This document shows, in pieces, positions 53,006-62,296 of a stretch of DNA of 64,000 nucleotides; position 1 is the stretch's first letter, and the number at the start of each line of letters is the position of its first letter. A program made the position numbers and the translations under genes. The notes under the pieces are model-generated. The model saw only the letters and a program-made list of their open reading frames with translations, had not been told where the DNA came from and ran no database searches. This stretch comes from Rhizobiaceae bacterium (GTDB taxonomy: Bacteria > Pseudomonadota > Alphaproteobacteria > Rhizobiales > Rhizobiaceae): the NCBI GenBank assembly GCA_905339215.1, contig CAJPFN010000096.1:1-64000 (forward strand), given 5' to 3'.

Positions 53006-53503
53006 ATGGCGGGCGGTATGCAGGACAGGGGAACGTTTCGGGGTATCGCGGCGACGCTGCTTTCGCTCGCGCTCCTTGCCGAGCGCGCCGCCGGCCGTTC
53101 GCTCCCCGTGCGCTTCGTCGTCCTCGCCATCCTCGGCCGGGCCGAGGCGATCGCGCGGGGCTTCGTCGCCCGCTCGACGGCGGCGTCGATCGCCGAGGCG
53201 ATCGAGGCCGGCTGCCCGGACGTGCCCTTCCCCGACCTCGCCTGCCTCGAAGAACCGCACGGCCTGCACTACGGCGCGGCCGATGCCGTACTCCTCGCGC
53301 TGCGCCTGCGCGTGCTTGCCGCCGTGCTCGGCGCGCTTGCGGGCGCGGACGGCGCTTCCGACGACCTGGCTTGCGGCTGGACGACCGACGGTGTTGCCGT
53401 CCCGACGCTCGACGCCGCTGGCGTGCCGCATCTGACGGCGCTGTTCCTTTTCGTCCGCCTCCCCGCGGGGCACCGGCTTCTCCGGCCGCCTGACACCTCA
53501 TGA
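53006..53503 (+). CDS. Hypothetical protein
   Basis: A 165-residue Ala/Leu-rich protein of unknown function. ATG 53006 has an excellent AAAGGAGG at seven bases. The sequence RSLPVRFVVLAILGRAEAIARGFVARS reads as a helix (seen in part), and a second hydrophobic helix is near residue 95. Two or three cysteines are present. It may be membrane-associated but has no clear signal peptide. It is convergent with the hybrid kinase gene. Confidence 0.65.
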   Translation: MAGGMQDRGTFRGIAATLLSLALLAERAAGRSLPVRFVVLAILGRAEAIARGFVARSTAASIAEAIEAGCPDVPFPDLACLEEPHGLHYGAADAVLLALRLRVLAAVLGALAGADGASDDLACGWTTDGVAVPTLDAAGVPHLTALFLFVRLPAGHRLLRPPDTS

Positions 53504-53607
53504 CGCCGGCCTGAGGCCGCATACCGTGAATCCGCGAATCCGCCATGCCCTCCAGCGCACGATCCCGTTCGTTCGCGCAGAAGGGCGCCGGCTTGTTGCG
53601 CCGCGCC

Positions 53608-55689
53608 TCAGCGCGCCAGTGCGATCTGGTCGACGACGGCGGCGAGCGCGCCGCGCACGTCGAGGGTGGAGAACGGCTTTTCCAGGATCAGCGGGCGCAG
53701 GTGCGGGGCCAGCGCGTCGACTTCGGCGCGGGCGCCGATCATGTCGCCGGTGACCAGCACGAAACGCCGGGCGAAGTCGGCGCGCTCATCGAGCAGTTCG
53801 CGGTAGAGGGCGATGCCGCCGGTGCCGGGCATGCGCAGGTCGCTGAAGACGATGTCGGGCTGGGCCGCCGCGAGCGCCTCGGCGGCGGAGGTCCAGGCGG
53901 TCATCACCGTCGACTTGATGCCCATCAGTTCGAGGATGTCGGACAGCGAGCCGGCGACGTCGGGCTCGTCGTCGACGATCAGGGCGCGGCGGAGGCTGGT
54001 CGACGCCTGCCCGGCCCTGGCCGCGCCGATGCCGGCCCGCGTCGTCGCCGGCAGCTCGACGACGAAACGCGCGCCCTGGGGTGCGGCTTCCTCGAACCAG
54101 ATGCGGCCCTGGTGACGCTCGATGATCGAGCGCGAGATCGACAGGCCGATGCCGGTGCCGACGCCCACGGGCTTGGTGGTGAAATAGGATTCGAAGATGC
54201 GGTGGCGAATCTCCGGGGCGATGCCCGGCCCGTTGTCCTCGACGGAAAATCCGGCTGCGTCGCCGCGGTGGAAGGTGCGCACGCGGATGCGCCGGTCCTT
54301 CGGCACGGCGGCCAGCGCGTGCTGGCTGTTGACCAGGAAGTTGGCGGCCACCTGGGTGAGATGGTCCGGATCGGCCAAGACCGGAAGGCCGCCCTCGGCG
54401 AAATCGGTATCGATGCTGATGCCGGCGCTGCGCGCCCCGTAGGCGGTCACTTCGAGTGCGGCGCGCACGACCTGGTTGAGGTCGGTCGTCACCTGCTCGG
54501 TCGGGTGCAGCCTCACCATGCCGAGGAAGCTCTTGACGATGCGCCCGCAGCGCTCCGCGGCGGCGCGCACCTTCTCGGCGCGCACCTTGGTCTGCGGATC
54601 GGCGGCGAACTCGTGAAGCAGCGTCGACTGCGCGACGACGACGGCCAGCGGATTGTTCAGTTCGTGCGACACGCCGGCCAGCAGCGAGCCCATCGCCGCC
54701 ATCTTCTCGTTCTGGTGCAGCTTCTCGCGCTGGCGGTTGATCTCGTCCTCGGCGCGCCGCCTCTCGCGCAGGTCGCGGATCGAGGCGAGGAACAGCCGGC
54801 GGTCCGCGGCCTTGATCTCGAAGGCGGTGAGTTCGATCGGGAAGACCTCGCCGGCGGCGTTCTGCGAGACGGTTTCCAGCCGCCGCCCGACCATCGGCGC
54901 GCCGCGGCCGAGCATGTACTCCCCGCCATTGGCGTAGCCGCTGCGGTAGAACTCCGGGATGATCGTGTCGAGCACGTCCTTGCCGATGATGATCGACCGC
55001 GGATAGCCGAAGATCGTCTCCGCGGCGGGATTGAACTCGATGATCTTGCCGGTCTCGTCGATGACGATGATCGCGTCGAGCGAGGCCTGCATCATCGCCG
55101 AGCGGATGATCTCCCCAGCATGGTGGTCCGACTGCGACCGCTCGATCGCGTCGCCGATGGCAAGCGCCACGATCTCCAGCGCAGCCTTCTCCTCGTCGGT
55201 CCACAGGCGCTCCTCGATGCAGTCGTTGATCGCCAGCGAGCCCCACGAGTGGCCGTGCGCAAACACCGCCACGGAGACGAACGAGCGGATCCTCTGCTTT
55301 TCGAAGTCCTTGCGCAGGAAGCCGTCGATGTCGCGTGTCAGCCCGGCGAACATCTTGCCCTGGCGGCCCTCCTCGGCGATCTGCTCGAGAAGCGGATCGG
55401 ATTGCACGACCGCCTGCACGATGACCGTTGGCGGGCCGACGCCGGCGACCCCTTCGTCGACCCAATAGGACGCGATCGATTGCGTCAGGCCCTGTCCCTG
55501 CACTTCGCGCAGGCGAAACAGGATCGAGCGGTGGGCATTGAGCGCGCGCCCCAGCATCTCCAGGATGCCGTCGATTTCCGCGAGCCAGTCATGGGCGTAG
55601 CGCAGGCGGCGGGCAGCCCTCGCCGCGGCGACCGAGATGCCGGGCGCGTCGATGCCGGGATCGAGGCTGGGCGGGGTCGTGTCGATCAT
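53608..55689 (-). CDS. Hybrid sensor histidine kinase with GAF, PAS and C-terminal receiver
   Basis: A 693-residue soluble sensor. A GAF-like domain (about 40-185) is followed by a PAS domain (about 195-310) and a coiled linker. HisKA follows with His342 in GVSHELNNPL. The ATPase domain has N-box NFLVNSQHALA and DNGPGI and GTGIGL motifs. A receiver (about 568-690) has Asp617 in FSDLRMPG and Lys in LEKPFST. No transmembrane helix is predicted, so it senses a cytoplasmic signal. It is encoded just downstream of an OmpR-type regulator, its probable partner. Confidence 0.88.
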   Translation of the reverse strand: MIDTTPPSLDPGIDAPGISVAAARAARRLRYAHDWLAEIDGILEMLGRALNAHRSILFRLREVQGQGLTQSIASYWVDEGVAGVGPPTVIVQAVVQSDPLLEQIAEEGRQGKMFAGLTRDIDGFLRKDFEKQRIRSFVSVAVFAHGHSWGSLAINDCIEERLWTDEEKAALEIVALAIGDAIERSQSDHHAGEIIRSAMMQASLDAIIVIDETGKIIEFNPAAETIFGYPRSIIIGKDVLDTIIPEFYRSGYANGGEYMLGRGAPMVGRRLETVSQNAAGEVFPIELTAFEIKAADRRLFLASIRDLRERRRAEDEINRQREKLHQNEKMAAMGSLLAGVSHELNNPLAVVVAQSTLLHEFAADPQTKVRAEKVRAAAERCGRIVKSFLGMVRLHPTEQVTTDLNQVVRAALEVTAYGARSAGISIDTDFAEGGLPVLADPDHLTQVAANFLVNSQHALAAVPKDRRIRVRTFHRGDAAGFSVEDNGPGIAPEIRHRIFESYFTTKPVGVGTGIGLSISRSIIERHQGRIWFEEAAPQGARFVVELPATTRAGIGAARAGQASTSLRRALIVDDEPDVAGSLSDILELMGIKSTVMTAWTSAAEALAAAQPDIVFSDLRMPGTGGIALYRELLDERADFARRFVLVTGDMIGARAEVDALAPHLRPLILEKPFSTLDVRGALAAVVDQIALAR

Positions 55690-55710
55690 GATCCGGTCAG
55701 GCGCGGCAGG

Positions 55711-56502
55711 TCATGTTCCGCCGGCCTCGCCGGCGGACGGGATCGCGAAGACGTAGCCTTCGCCGCGCACCGTGCGCAGGAAGCGCGGATTGGCCGGATC
55801 CTCCTCGATCTTCTTGCGCAGCCGCATGATGCGGATGTCCATCGCCCGCGAATCCTCGCCGGTGTCGTCGGCACCGATGGCGTCGGCCAGCGCCGCGCGC
55901 GTGAGCAGCCGGTTCGGCCGGGTCAGGAAGACCTCGAGCACGTCGTATTCGCTCTTCGACAGGTCGATGGCCGCGCCGCTCGGCCCGACGACGCGGCGGC
56001 CTTCGAGGTCGGCGCTGAACGGTCCGAAGGCCACGACCTTGCGCGGCGCGGCCGCAGCCTCCCCTTCCGGCGTCGGCGCGTCGAGCGAACTCGGCACCCG
56101 GCGCAGCACGCTGCGCACCCGCGCCAGCAGCTCGCGCAGTTCGTAGGGCTTCACGACGTAGTCGTCGGCTCCGATCTCCAGGCCGACGATGCGGTCGATC
56201 GCGGTTCCCGCAGCGGAAGCGAAGATGATGCCGATCGGCATCTTCGAGCGCAGCCAACGGCCGAGCGAAAGCCCATCCTCGCCGGGCATGGCGATATCGA
56301 GAATGGCGAGATGGAACGGCTCCGCCGCCGCGAGAGACCGCATCTCCGCGGCGTCGGCCGCCGTCGATACGTCGAAGCCGTTTGCGGCAAGGTACTCTGC
56401 CACGGCTTCGCGCAGGTCCGGCTCGTCTTCGACGATTGCTATGCGCGCTCGCAGGGGGATCTCGCCTCCGCTTTCGGCGGAAAGTAGATTCGGTATAAAC
56501 AT
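55711..56502 (-). CDS. OmpR-family response regulator
   Basis: A 263-residue two-domain regulator. The receiver (about 20-135) has acidic pocket IVEDEPDL, phospho-acceptor Asp in LAILDIAMPG and Lys in VVKPYELRE, all intact. The C-terminal winged helix (about 165-255) ends RTVRGEGYVF. It lies 21 bases upstream of the hybrid kinase gene in the same direction and 45 bases from a divergent, degenerate regulator. Confidence 0.9.
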   Translation of the reverse strand: MFIPNLLSAESGGEIPLRARIAIVEDEPDLREAVAEYLAANGFDVSTAADAAEMRSLAAAEPFHLAILDIAMPGEDGLSLGRWLRSKMPIGIIFASAAGTAIDRIVGLEIGADDYVVKPYELRELLARVRSVLRRVPSSLDAPTPEGEAAAAPRKVVAFGPFSADLEGRRVVGPSGAAIDLSKSEYDVLEVFLTRPNRLLTRAALADAIGADDTGEDSRAMDIRIMRLRKKIEEDPANPRFLRTVRGEGYVFAIPSAGEAGGT

Positions 56503-56547
56503 GTTGTCTAGTTCATTTCACTGGCAAGCTGGAGTGCGAAGGCGAAT

Positions 56548-57216
56548 ATGGCGGCGCGGGCGGTTGTTGTCCTCGTGGGGCTGCCCGAGGCGCGGGACGG
56601 GCTGGGTGAGTACCTGGAACGACGCGGCTACGACATCCACATCGCTGGCGAAACCTGGGAAGCCGACACGATCCTTTCCGGCGGAGGCGTCGACGTCGCC
56701 GTGCTTGATCTCGAAACCGGCGACGGCACGGGGCTCGATCTCTTGCGGCGCCACGGCGGCGGGAACGGCGCGACGTTTGTCACCGTCGGCGCTTCCGGCA
56801 ATCTGATCGACAGGATCCTCGCCCTCGAACTGGGCGCCGCCGATGCGCTCGACCGGCCGCTCGACCGGCGCGAACTCGCCGCCCGGATCGGCGGCCTCAT
56901 TGCCAGAGGTGGACGTCACCGCCCGGAATTGCTCGTGCTGGAGACGGCGACCGTGGACATCCGGGCGGCGATCGTCATGCACCGGTCGGGCGGCGAGGAT
57001 ATGCTGTCTCCCGGCCAGGTCGCGCTGTTGAAGCTGTTCATGGCCAATCCGCACGTCGTGCTCAGCCGCGACGACATCATCGCCGCCGCGCCGGCGGAGG
57101 CCAGCGAGGCGTTCGACCGATCCATCGATTCGCGCATCGTGCGTCTGCGGCGGAAGCTCGACACCGAAAGCATCGTTACGGTGCGCGGCGCGGGATACCG
57201 CTTCGATCCGCCTTGA
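56548..57216 (+). CDS. Atypical OmpR-family regulator with degenerate receiver
   Basis: A 222-residue protein with receiver-like and winged-helix domains. The receiver keeps the central Asp (AVLDLETGDG) but lacks the two acidic pocket residues (the place reads VLVGLPEARDG). The invariant Lys is replaced too (LDRPLDR instead of a KP motif), so phosphorylation is unlikely. The winged helix (about 145-222, ending TVRGAGYRFDPP) looks functional. It probably binds DNA constitutively or under a non-phosphorylation signal, perhaps with the divergent regulator. Confidence 0.83.
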   Translation: MAARAVVVLVGLPEARDGLGEYLERRGYDIHIAGETWEADTILSGGGVDVAVLDLETGDGTGLDLLRRHGGGNGATFVTVGASGNLIDRILALELGAADALDRPLDRRELAARIGGLIARGGRHRPELLVLETATVDIRAAIVMHRSGGEDMLSPGQVALLKLFMANPHVVLSRDDIIAAAPAEASEAFDRSIDSRIVRLRRKLDTESIVTVRGAGYRFDPP

Positions 57217-57251
57217 ATCCATCCGGGCAACGCCGTCAGCGGGCAAGATTG

Positions 57252-57416
57252 CTATCCGACGTCGGAAATTGCGGCCGCGGCGACCGGCGAGAGCTTCGGC
57301 GTCTCCGCCGGCATCCGCATCATGACGGCCGCCACCGCGGCGACGCCGAGCAGGCCCTGTGCGTAGAGCAGAGCCGTCAGGAGGAGTGTGGCCTTGCGCG
57401 TTCTCATCTCGTCCAT
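57252..57416 (-). CDS. Putative small membrane protein (54 residues)
   Basis: A short ORF with a basic N-terminus (MDEMRTRK) and one hydrophobic helix (TLLLTALLYAQGLLGVAAVAAVMM), then a Pro/Ala tail. It follows another small single-helix ORF on the same strand. The ribosome site is weak. The translated composition is that of a real membrane peptide, but function is unknown. Confidence 0.45.
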   Translation of the reverse strand: MDEMRTRKATLLLTALLYAQGLLGVAAVAAVMMRMPAETPKLSPVAAAAISDVG

Positions 57417-57441
57417 CCGTTCTAGCCGTCGGTGCGGCCGG

Positions 57442-57594
57442 TCAAGCTGCCGCAGACCAATGCCGCTGGGGAGCAGTCGGTTCCGTTGGCGGGACATCGC
57501 CGTTGTTGGCGGGCGCGGCGAAGACGCCGATCGTGGCCAGCAGCACAGTCGCCGCGCCCACCTTCACCAGCCAGAGTGCTCCGGACCGTCCCAT
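57442..57594 (-). CDS. Putative small signal-anchored protein (50 residues)
   Basis: A short ORF starting MGRSGALWLVKVGAATVLL, with one hydrophobic segment followed by a Pro/Thr-rich tail. It could be a signal-anchored or exported peptide. It lies just upstream of the other small ORF. Bases 57595-57865 hold no further gene and should contain the promoter of the transpeptidase. Confidence 0.42.
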   Translation of the reverse strand: MGRSGALWLVKVGAATVLLATIGVFAAPANNGDVPPTEPTAPQRHWSAAA

Positions 57595-57865
57595 GACTCT
57601 GCCGTTGGTCTCCGTTTGTTGCCGCACATTCGCCCGTTCATGTATCGGAACGATGCCGCGCGGGAGCGATCCTGTTGCATTTCCGTTGCAGGCAAAAGCA
57701 GCCATACCGCAAAAGCGGGCAGGATTCGGTCATGATCGGGCGATCGATAGACCGGATATTTCGCAAAATGAAACACAAACGAAACAAAAAGACGCTTTAT
57801 GCGAAATACGGCGGATACGGGGATTAACCATAAGGGCTCCATCAACGATCCGATGGAGAGCCCCG

Positions 57866-58327
57866 ATGGCAACGACCTTCTCGACCCGCCTGATCAATAT
57901 CGCCGCCTGCGCCCTGATGGGAGCGTCCCTCATGCTCGGCGCCGGCATCGGCAAGGCCGACGCCGCCACCCAGATCGTCGCCAAGATTTCGATCTCGGAA
58001 CAGAAGATGCGCGTCATCGTCGACGGCCGCCAGGCCTTCGAATGGAAGGTCTCGACCGCCGGCAAGGGTTATGTCACGCCGACCGGATCGTTCAAGCCGA
58101 CGCGCATGCATGAGATGTGGTACTCGAGGAAATACGACAACGCGCCGATGCCGCACTCCGTCTTCTTCCACGGGGGCTACGCGGTGCACGCGACGCCGCA
58201 CGTGAAGCGTCTCGGCCGCCCCGCTTCGCACGGGTGCGTCCGGCTGCATCCCGACAACGCGCAGGACTTCTTCGAACTGGTCAAGGCGTTCGGCCCGCAG
58301 AACACGCAGATCGTCATCGTCCGCTGA
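57866..58327 (+). CDS. L,D-transpeptidase (YkuD family)
   Basis: A 153-residue exported enzyme that forms 3-3 crosslinks in peptidoglycan or attaches proteins to it. The signal peptide ends around GKADAA. The catalytic motif is His in VHATPHVKRLG and Cys in SHGCVRL. ATG 57866 follows ATGGAGAG; longer in-frame starts would bury the signal peptide. It is a single gene, convergent with tonB. Confidence 0.88.
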   Translation: MATTFSTRLINIAACALMGASLMLGAGIGKADAATQIVAKISISEQKMRVIVDGRQAFEWKVSTAGKGYVTPTGSFKPTRMHEMWYSRKYDNAPMPHSVFFHGGYAVHATPHVKRLGRPASHGCVRLHPDNAQDFFELVKAFGPQNTQIVIVR

Positions 58328-58346
58328 ACCGCCAGCCCGAACCGAC

Positions 58347-59417
58347 CTAGCGCAGGGAGAAATCGACCGGAACGGCGAGCTTCAGGGCGGACGCCGCTAT
58401 CTCGGGCGGCGGCGCCGGCACCGGCGAGGCCCTGCGCACCATGTCGAGCGCGGCCTGATCGAGCGCCGGAATGCCCGACGAGCGGGCGACGCGCGACGAG
58501 GTGACCCGGCCGCCCTTGTCGACGGTGAAAGCGACCTGGACGAGGCCTTCCTGCCGGCGCGACTTCGCGCTCGCCGGGTAGCGCTTGTGGCGGTTCAGCC
58601 AGGACAAGACCCGCGACTGCCACTTCGCCGGGTTGGCGTTCGGTGCCGCGACCGTGTCGACCTTCATCGGCGCGGCGGCCTTCGGCGACGGCGTGTCGGC
58701 CTTCGCCGCGGCGGCGCTCCGGGTCGCGGCGGGCGCCTTCTTCTTTGGCGCGGCGCTGGTTTCGGCGGCGGGCTTCTTCGAGCCGGCCGCAGCCTTCCTG
58801 TCGGCCTTCACTTCCGACTCGGCCTCGGTCTTCGGTCGCGGCGCCGGAAGCGGCACGTCGACCTCGGGCGTCACCGCTTCGACGAAGTCCGGTATCGCCT
58901 CTTCGGCCTGCGCCGCCCGTTCGGGCTCGACCGAATCGGGAACGGTCTCGTCCGGCGGAACCAGCGCGGCATGCTCGACCGGCTCGGACGGCGCGCGCGG
59001 GCTCGTCGCAGGTGCGGCTTCGGCGGTGAGCGTTTTGGCCGCCACGGCGTCGACTGCATCGTCCTCCGGCTCAACCGCCTCGAGCGGCGGCTCGATCGAC
59101 TGGGCTGCGGCATCCGGTTCGGCTTTGTCCAGCGTCTCGACCGTTTGCTCCGCCGACGCCGGTTCGGATGGCTCCGCCTCGACGATGTCGCCCTGCACCG
59201 CGAGCGGCGAGGTCATGGCAATTGGCGCGAGTTCGATCATCAGCGCCGGCACTGCGCCGCCGTCGTCATCCTGCGGTCGCAGCGACTGGACGGCATAGGC
59301 GACGGCGACATGAATGGAGATCACCGCGGCGGCGGCGGCGATCCATAGGACGCCGTCGCCGCGCGTGAAGCGGCCGAGGTCGAGGCTCGGCGCGGCCGGA
59401 AGGGTGACCGTCGTCAC
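58347..59417 (-). CDS. tonB: TonB energy-transducing protein
   Basis: A 356-residue periplasm-spanning protein. One N-terminal helix (about 23-43, with the SIHVAVAYAV His of the family) anchors it. A long Pro/Ala/Glu/Lys-rich linker crosses the periplasm. The C-terminal TonB domain (about 268-350) has YPASAKSRRQEGLVQVAFTV (seen in part). It transmits ExbB/ExbD energy to outer-membrane receptors. Its start overlaps the exbD stop as ATGA. Confidence 0.92.
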   Translation of the reverse strand: MTTVTLPAAPSLDLGRFTRGDGVLWIAAAAAVISIHVAVAYAVQSLRPQDDDGGAVPALMIELAPIAMTSPLAVQGDIVEAEPSEPASAEQTVETLDKAEPDAAAQSIEPPLEAVEPEDDAVDAVAAKTLTAEAAPATSPRAPSEPVEHAALVPPDETVPDSVEPERAAQAEEAIPDFVEAVTPEVDVPLPAPRPKTEAESEVKADRKAAAGSKKPAAETSAAPKKKAPAATRSAAAAKADTPSPKAAAPMKVDTVAAPNANPAKWQSRVLSWLNRHKRYPASAKSRRQEGLVQVAFTVDKGGRVTSSRVARSSGIPALDQAALDMVRRASPVPAPPPEIAASALKLAVPVDFSLR

Positions 59418-59869
59418 GGCTGGTAAGCGGCCGTGGCCGGCGTGGCCTCGCCGGCGCTCTCTAGGCCGACCAGCGCTACCTTCAGGTAGCCTGCGCCGCG
59501 CAGCAGGTTCATGACCTGCATCAGATCGCCGTAGCCGACAGACTTGTCGGCCCTGAGGAAGATGCGCGTCGCGGTGTCGCCGTTCGTGCGCGCCGCGAGG
59601 GCGGCGGCGAAGCCGTCGCGGGACACCGCGTCGTTGCCGAGCGCCAGGCTCAGGTCTTGCCTGAGCGTCAGGAAGAGCGGTTGCTCCGGCCGGGGCGCCG
59701 GCGTCGCCGTCGAGCCCGGCAGGTCGACGGCGACGTCGACGGTCGCCAGCGGCGCCGCGACCATGAAGATGATCAGCAGCACGAGGATGACGTCGATGAA
59801 CGGCGTCACGTTGATCTCGTGGTTTTCCTCGAGATCGTCGCCGGCGGTTTCGCGGATCCTTGCGGCCAT
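59414..59869 (-). CDS. exbD: TonB-system biopolymer transport protein ExbD
   Basis: A 151-residue inner-membrane protein with one N-terminal helix carrying the essential Asp in NVTPFIDVILVLLIIFMV, and a periplasmic C-terminal domain. It forms the proton-driven motor with ExbB. ATG 59869 is chosen with AGGA upstream; it lies ten bases after exbB. Confidence 0.92.
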   Translation of the reverse strand: MAARIRETAGDDLEENHEINVTPFIDVILVLLIIFMVAAPLATVDVAVDLPGSTATPAPRPEQPLFLTLRQDLSLALGNDAVSRDGFAAALAARTNGDTATRIFLRADKSVGYGDLMQVMNLLRGAGYLKVALVGLESAGEATPATAAYQP

Positions 59870-59879
59870 GGCGTCGGTC

Positions 59880-60785
59880 CTATTCGGACGCGAGTGCGCG
59901 GCGCGGCGGCCGCCGTCCGATGACGCCGCCATCGAGGTCGCGGCTGACCAGCCGTTCGACACCGGCCGCGGCGTCGGCGAGCGTCTGCCGGTATCCGCCG
60001 ATGGCGCGGGCGAAGGCGTTGTAGATGACCACCGCGGGGATCGCCGCGACGAGACCCATCGCGGTCGCCAGCAGCGCCTCGGCGATGCCGGGGGCGACGA
60101 CCGCGAGATTCGTCGTCTGCGCCTCGCTGATGCCGATGAAGGCGTTCATGATGCCCCACACCGTGCCGAACAGGCCGACGAACGGCGCAGTCGAGCCGAT
60201 GGTGGCGAGCACGCCGGTGCCGCGCGTCATGCGCCGCGCCGCGGCGGCCTCGATCCGGCCGAGGCGTGACGCGACACGTTCCTTGAGGCCGTCAGATTCG
60301 GCACGCTCGCCCTGACCCGTCGAACGGGCAACTTCCTCCTTCGCCTCCCGTGCCAGTAGCGCGGACGGTCCCGGCTGGCGATCGAGGGCACCCACGGCGG
60401 CCTCCAGGCTTTCGGCGGCGCAAATGACCCGCGCAGCGCGACGAACATGGCGACGCGCGGCGGCGAGTTCGAACGATTTTGCGAGCCACACCGTCCAGGT
60501 CGCCAGCGAGGCGAAGGCGAGCCCGACCATCACCGCCTTCACGACGATGTCGGCAGCCATGAACATGCCCCAGGGCGACAGATCGCGCGGCAGCGCAGAC
60601 GGGCCCTCCACCATGGCGAGCGGAGCCGCGGAGGCATCGGCGGACGCGCCAGCCGGAGCACCTGCGATCGCTGGTGACGGCTGGACGGCAGCCGTCGCGG
60701 ATCTGTCCTGGAATTCGGCGGCAACGGCCTGCCCGGCGATTGCGGCCGCAGCGAGAATGATCATGAGGAGCGCGCGGATCTGCAA
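59880..60785 (-). CDS. exbB: TonB-system biopolymer transport protein ExbB
   Basis: A roughly 301-residue MotA/TolQ/ExbB-family protein. It begins with a signal-peptide-like segment ([17 protein letters not shown]) and an Ala/Pro-rich stretch. A helix follows at about 110-135, then the conserved channel part [20 protein letters not shown] and [18 protein letters not shown] 60785 is preferred because AGAAGGA precedes it; ATG 60764 is the alternative. It leads the exbB-exbD-tonB operon. Confidence 0.88.
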   Translation of the reverse strand: MQIRALLMIILAAAAIAGQAVAAEFQDRSATAAVQPSPAIAGAPAGASADASAAPLAMVEGPSALPRDLSPWGMFMAADIVVKAVMVGLAFASLATWTVWLAKSFELAAARRHVRRAARVICAAESLEAAVGALDRQPGPSALLAREAKEEVARSTGQGERAESDGLKERVASRLGRIEAAAARRMTRGTGVLATIGSTAPFVGLFGTVWGIMNAFIGISEAQTTNLAVVAPGIAEALLATAMGLVAAIPAVVIYNAFARAIGGYRQTLADAAAGVERLVSRDLDGGVIGRRPPRRALASE

Positions 60786-61066
60786 GGTGGTCGTCCTTCT
60801 GCGAACGGGCGTTGCGATGGCCTGTTCCCGGCGGCGGGCGTGCGCACGCGAGCTGCCGATGACGAGACCTCTTAAAACGCCGCCCGGCCTTCGGCAACAG
60901 AAAAGTTGAAAGTTATAGTCATGAAATAGGCGAGGCATTCGGTTAGCGCTCCGTCGCATGTCGTCTGGAACAGCAGTCGGCGCAGCGTGGCGCTGCCCGT
61001 TGCCGGTAAAGCCACGAAAGCTGTCCGGGCGACGCGGACGGCGGCGCTGCGAGAGGACGAACCCAT

Positions 61067-62296
61067 ATGGCCGCAGCCGGGCACGAATTGGCCGACATCG
61101 ACGGCGCCTATGCCTGGCTGAGGCTTGGAATCTCGATCGCGCTCGCCACCGTCGGCGGCGTCGGCATGTGGGCGGTGATCGTCGTCCTGCCGGCGGTACA
61201 GGCCGAGTTCGGCGTCGATCGCGCCGGGGCCTCGCTGCCCTATACCGCGACGATGATCGGTTTCGCGCTCGGAAACGTCTTCATCGGCCGGGCAATCGAC
61301 CGCGTCGGCTACATGCTGCCGGCCCTCGTCGCGTCGGTTGCGCTCGGCATCGGTTTCATCCTGGCGTCGATGGCTTCCTCCGTCACGCAATTCGCCCTCG
61401 TGCAGGGCGTGCTCATCGGCGCCGGCTCGTCGGCGACCTTCGGCCCGCTGCTCGCGGATATCTCGCACTGGTTCCGCCTGCGGCGCGGGATCGCCGTGAC
61501 GGCTGCGGCGAGCGGCAACTATCTCGCCGGCGCCATCTGGCCAGTGGCGATGCAGCCCTTCCTCGTCAATGAAGGTTGGCGCGCCACCTATCTCGGCATC
61601 GGCGTTATCTGCCTGGTCACGACGGTCCCGCTCGTCCTGATGCTTCGGCGCCGGCCGCATGCGGCGGCGCTCCACGCTGTCGCGGGAGCGAGCGGCTTCA
61701 AGGCGAAGCCGATAGACCTGTCGCCGTCGGCGCTGCAGGCACTCTTGGTGATCGCCGGTCTGGGTTGCTGCGTGGCGATGTCGATGCCGCAGGTGCATAT
61801 CGTCGCCTACTGCGCCGACCTCGGCTATGGCGTGGCGCGCGGATCCGAGATGCTGGCGCTCATGCTGGGCGCCGGCATCGTTAGCCGGCTCGGCTCCGGC
61901 ATGCTCGCCGACCGGATCGGCGGTATCCGCACGCTGCTGATCGGCTCCGTGCTGCAGGGCCTGTCGCTGCTCCTTTATATTCCGTTCGACGGACTCGCCT
62001 CGCTCTACGTCGTCTCCTTCGTCTTCGGCCTCTCGCAGGGCGGCATCGTACCCTGTTATGCCATCATCGTGCGGGAATATATGCCGGCCGCAGAGGCGGG
62101 GCGGCGCGTCGGCGTCGTCATCATGGCGACGATTGCCGGAATGGCGCTGGGCGGCTGGATGTCGGGCTGGATCTACGACCTCACCGGCTCTTATGCTGCG
62201 GCATTCCTCAACGGTATCGCCTGGAACCTGCTCAACGTGACGATCATGACCCTCATCCTGTTCCGCACGCGGAGGCCGCTTGTCCGTCCAGCATGA
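61067..62296 (+). CDS. Major facilitator superfamily transporter (monocarboxylate-type)
   Basis: A 409-residue carrier with twelve predicted helices. The order of motifs ([10 protein letters not shown] after helix 2, [15 protein letters not shown] after helix 8) and the overall layout resemble oxalate/formate and monocarboxylate carriers. It sits 17 bases into an overlap with a flavoprotein gene, and an aldehyde dehydrogenase follows, so it probably imports the organic acid or amino compound they process. It is divergent from exbB. Confidence 0.84.
   Translation: MAAAGHELADIDGAYAWLRLGISIALATVGGVGMWAVIVVLPAVQAEFGVDRAGASLPYTATMIGFALGNVFIGRAIDRVGYMLPALVASVALGIGFILASMASSVTQFALVQGVLIGAGSSATFGPLLADISHWFRLRRGIAVTAAASGNYLAGAIWPVAMQPFLVNEGWRATYLGIGVICLVTTVPLVLMLRRRPHAAALHAVAGASGFKAKPIDLSPSALQALLVIAGLGCCVAMSMPQVHIVAYCADLGYGVARGSEMLALMLGAGIVSRLGSGMLADRIGGIRTLLIGSVLQGLSLLLYIPFDGLASLYVVSFVFGLSQGGIVPCYAIIVREYMPAAEAGRRVGVVIMATIAGMALGGWMSGWIYDLTGSYAAAFLNGIAWNLLNVTIMTLILFRTRRPLVRPA

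Noticed and set aside
52910-53473. Minus-strand open frame of 187 codons
   Set aside because: It is charged and low in complexity, and lies opposite an ORF with an excellent ribosome site and hydrophobic segments.
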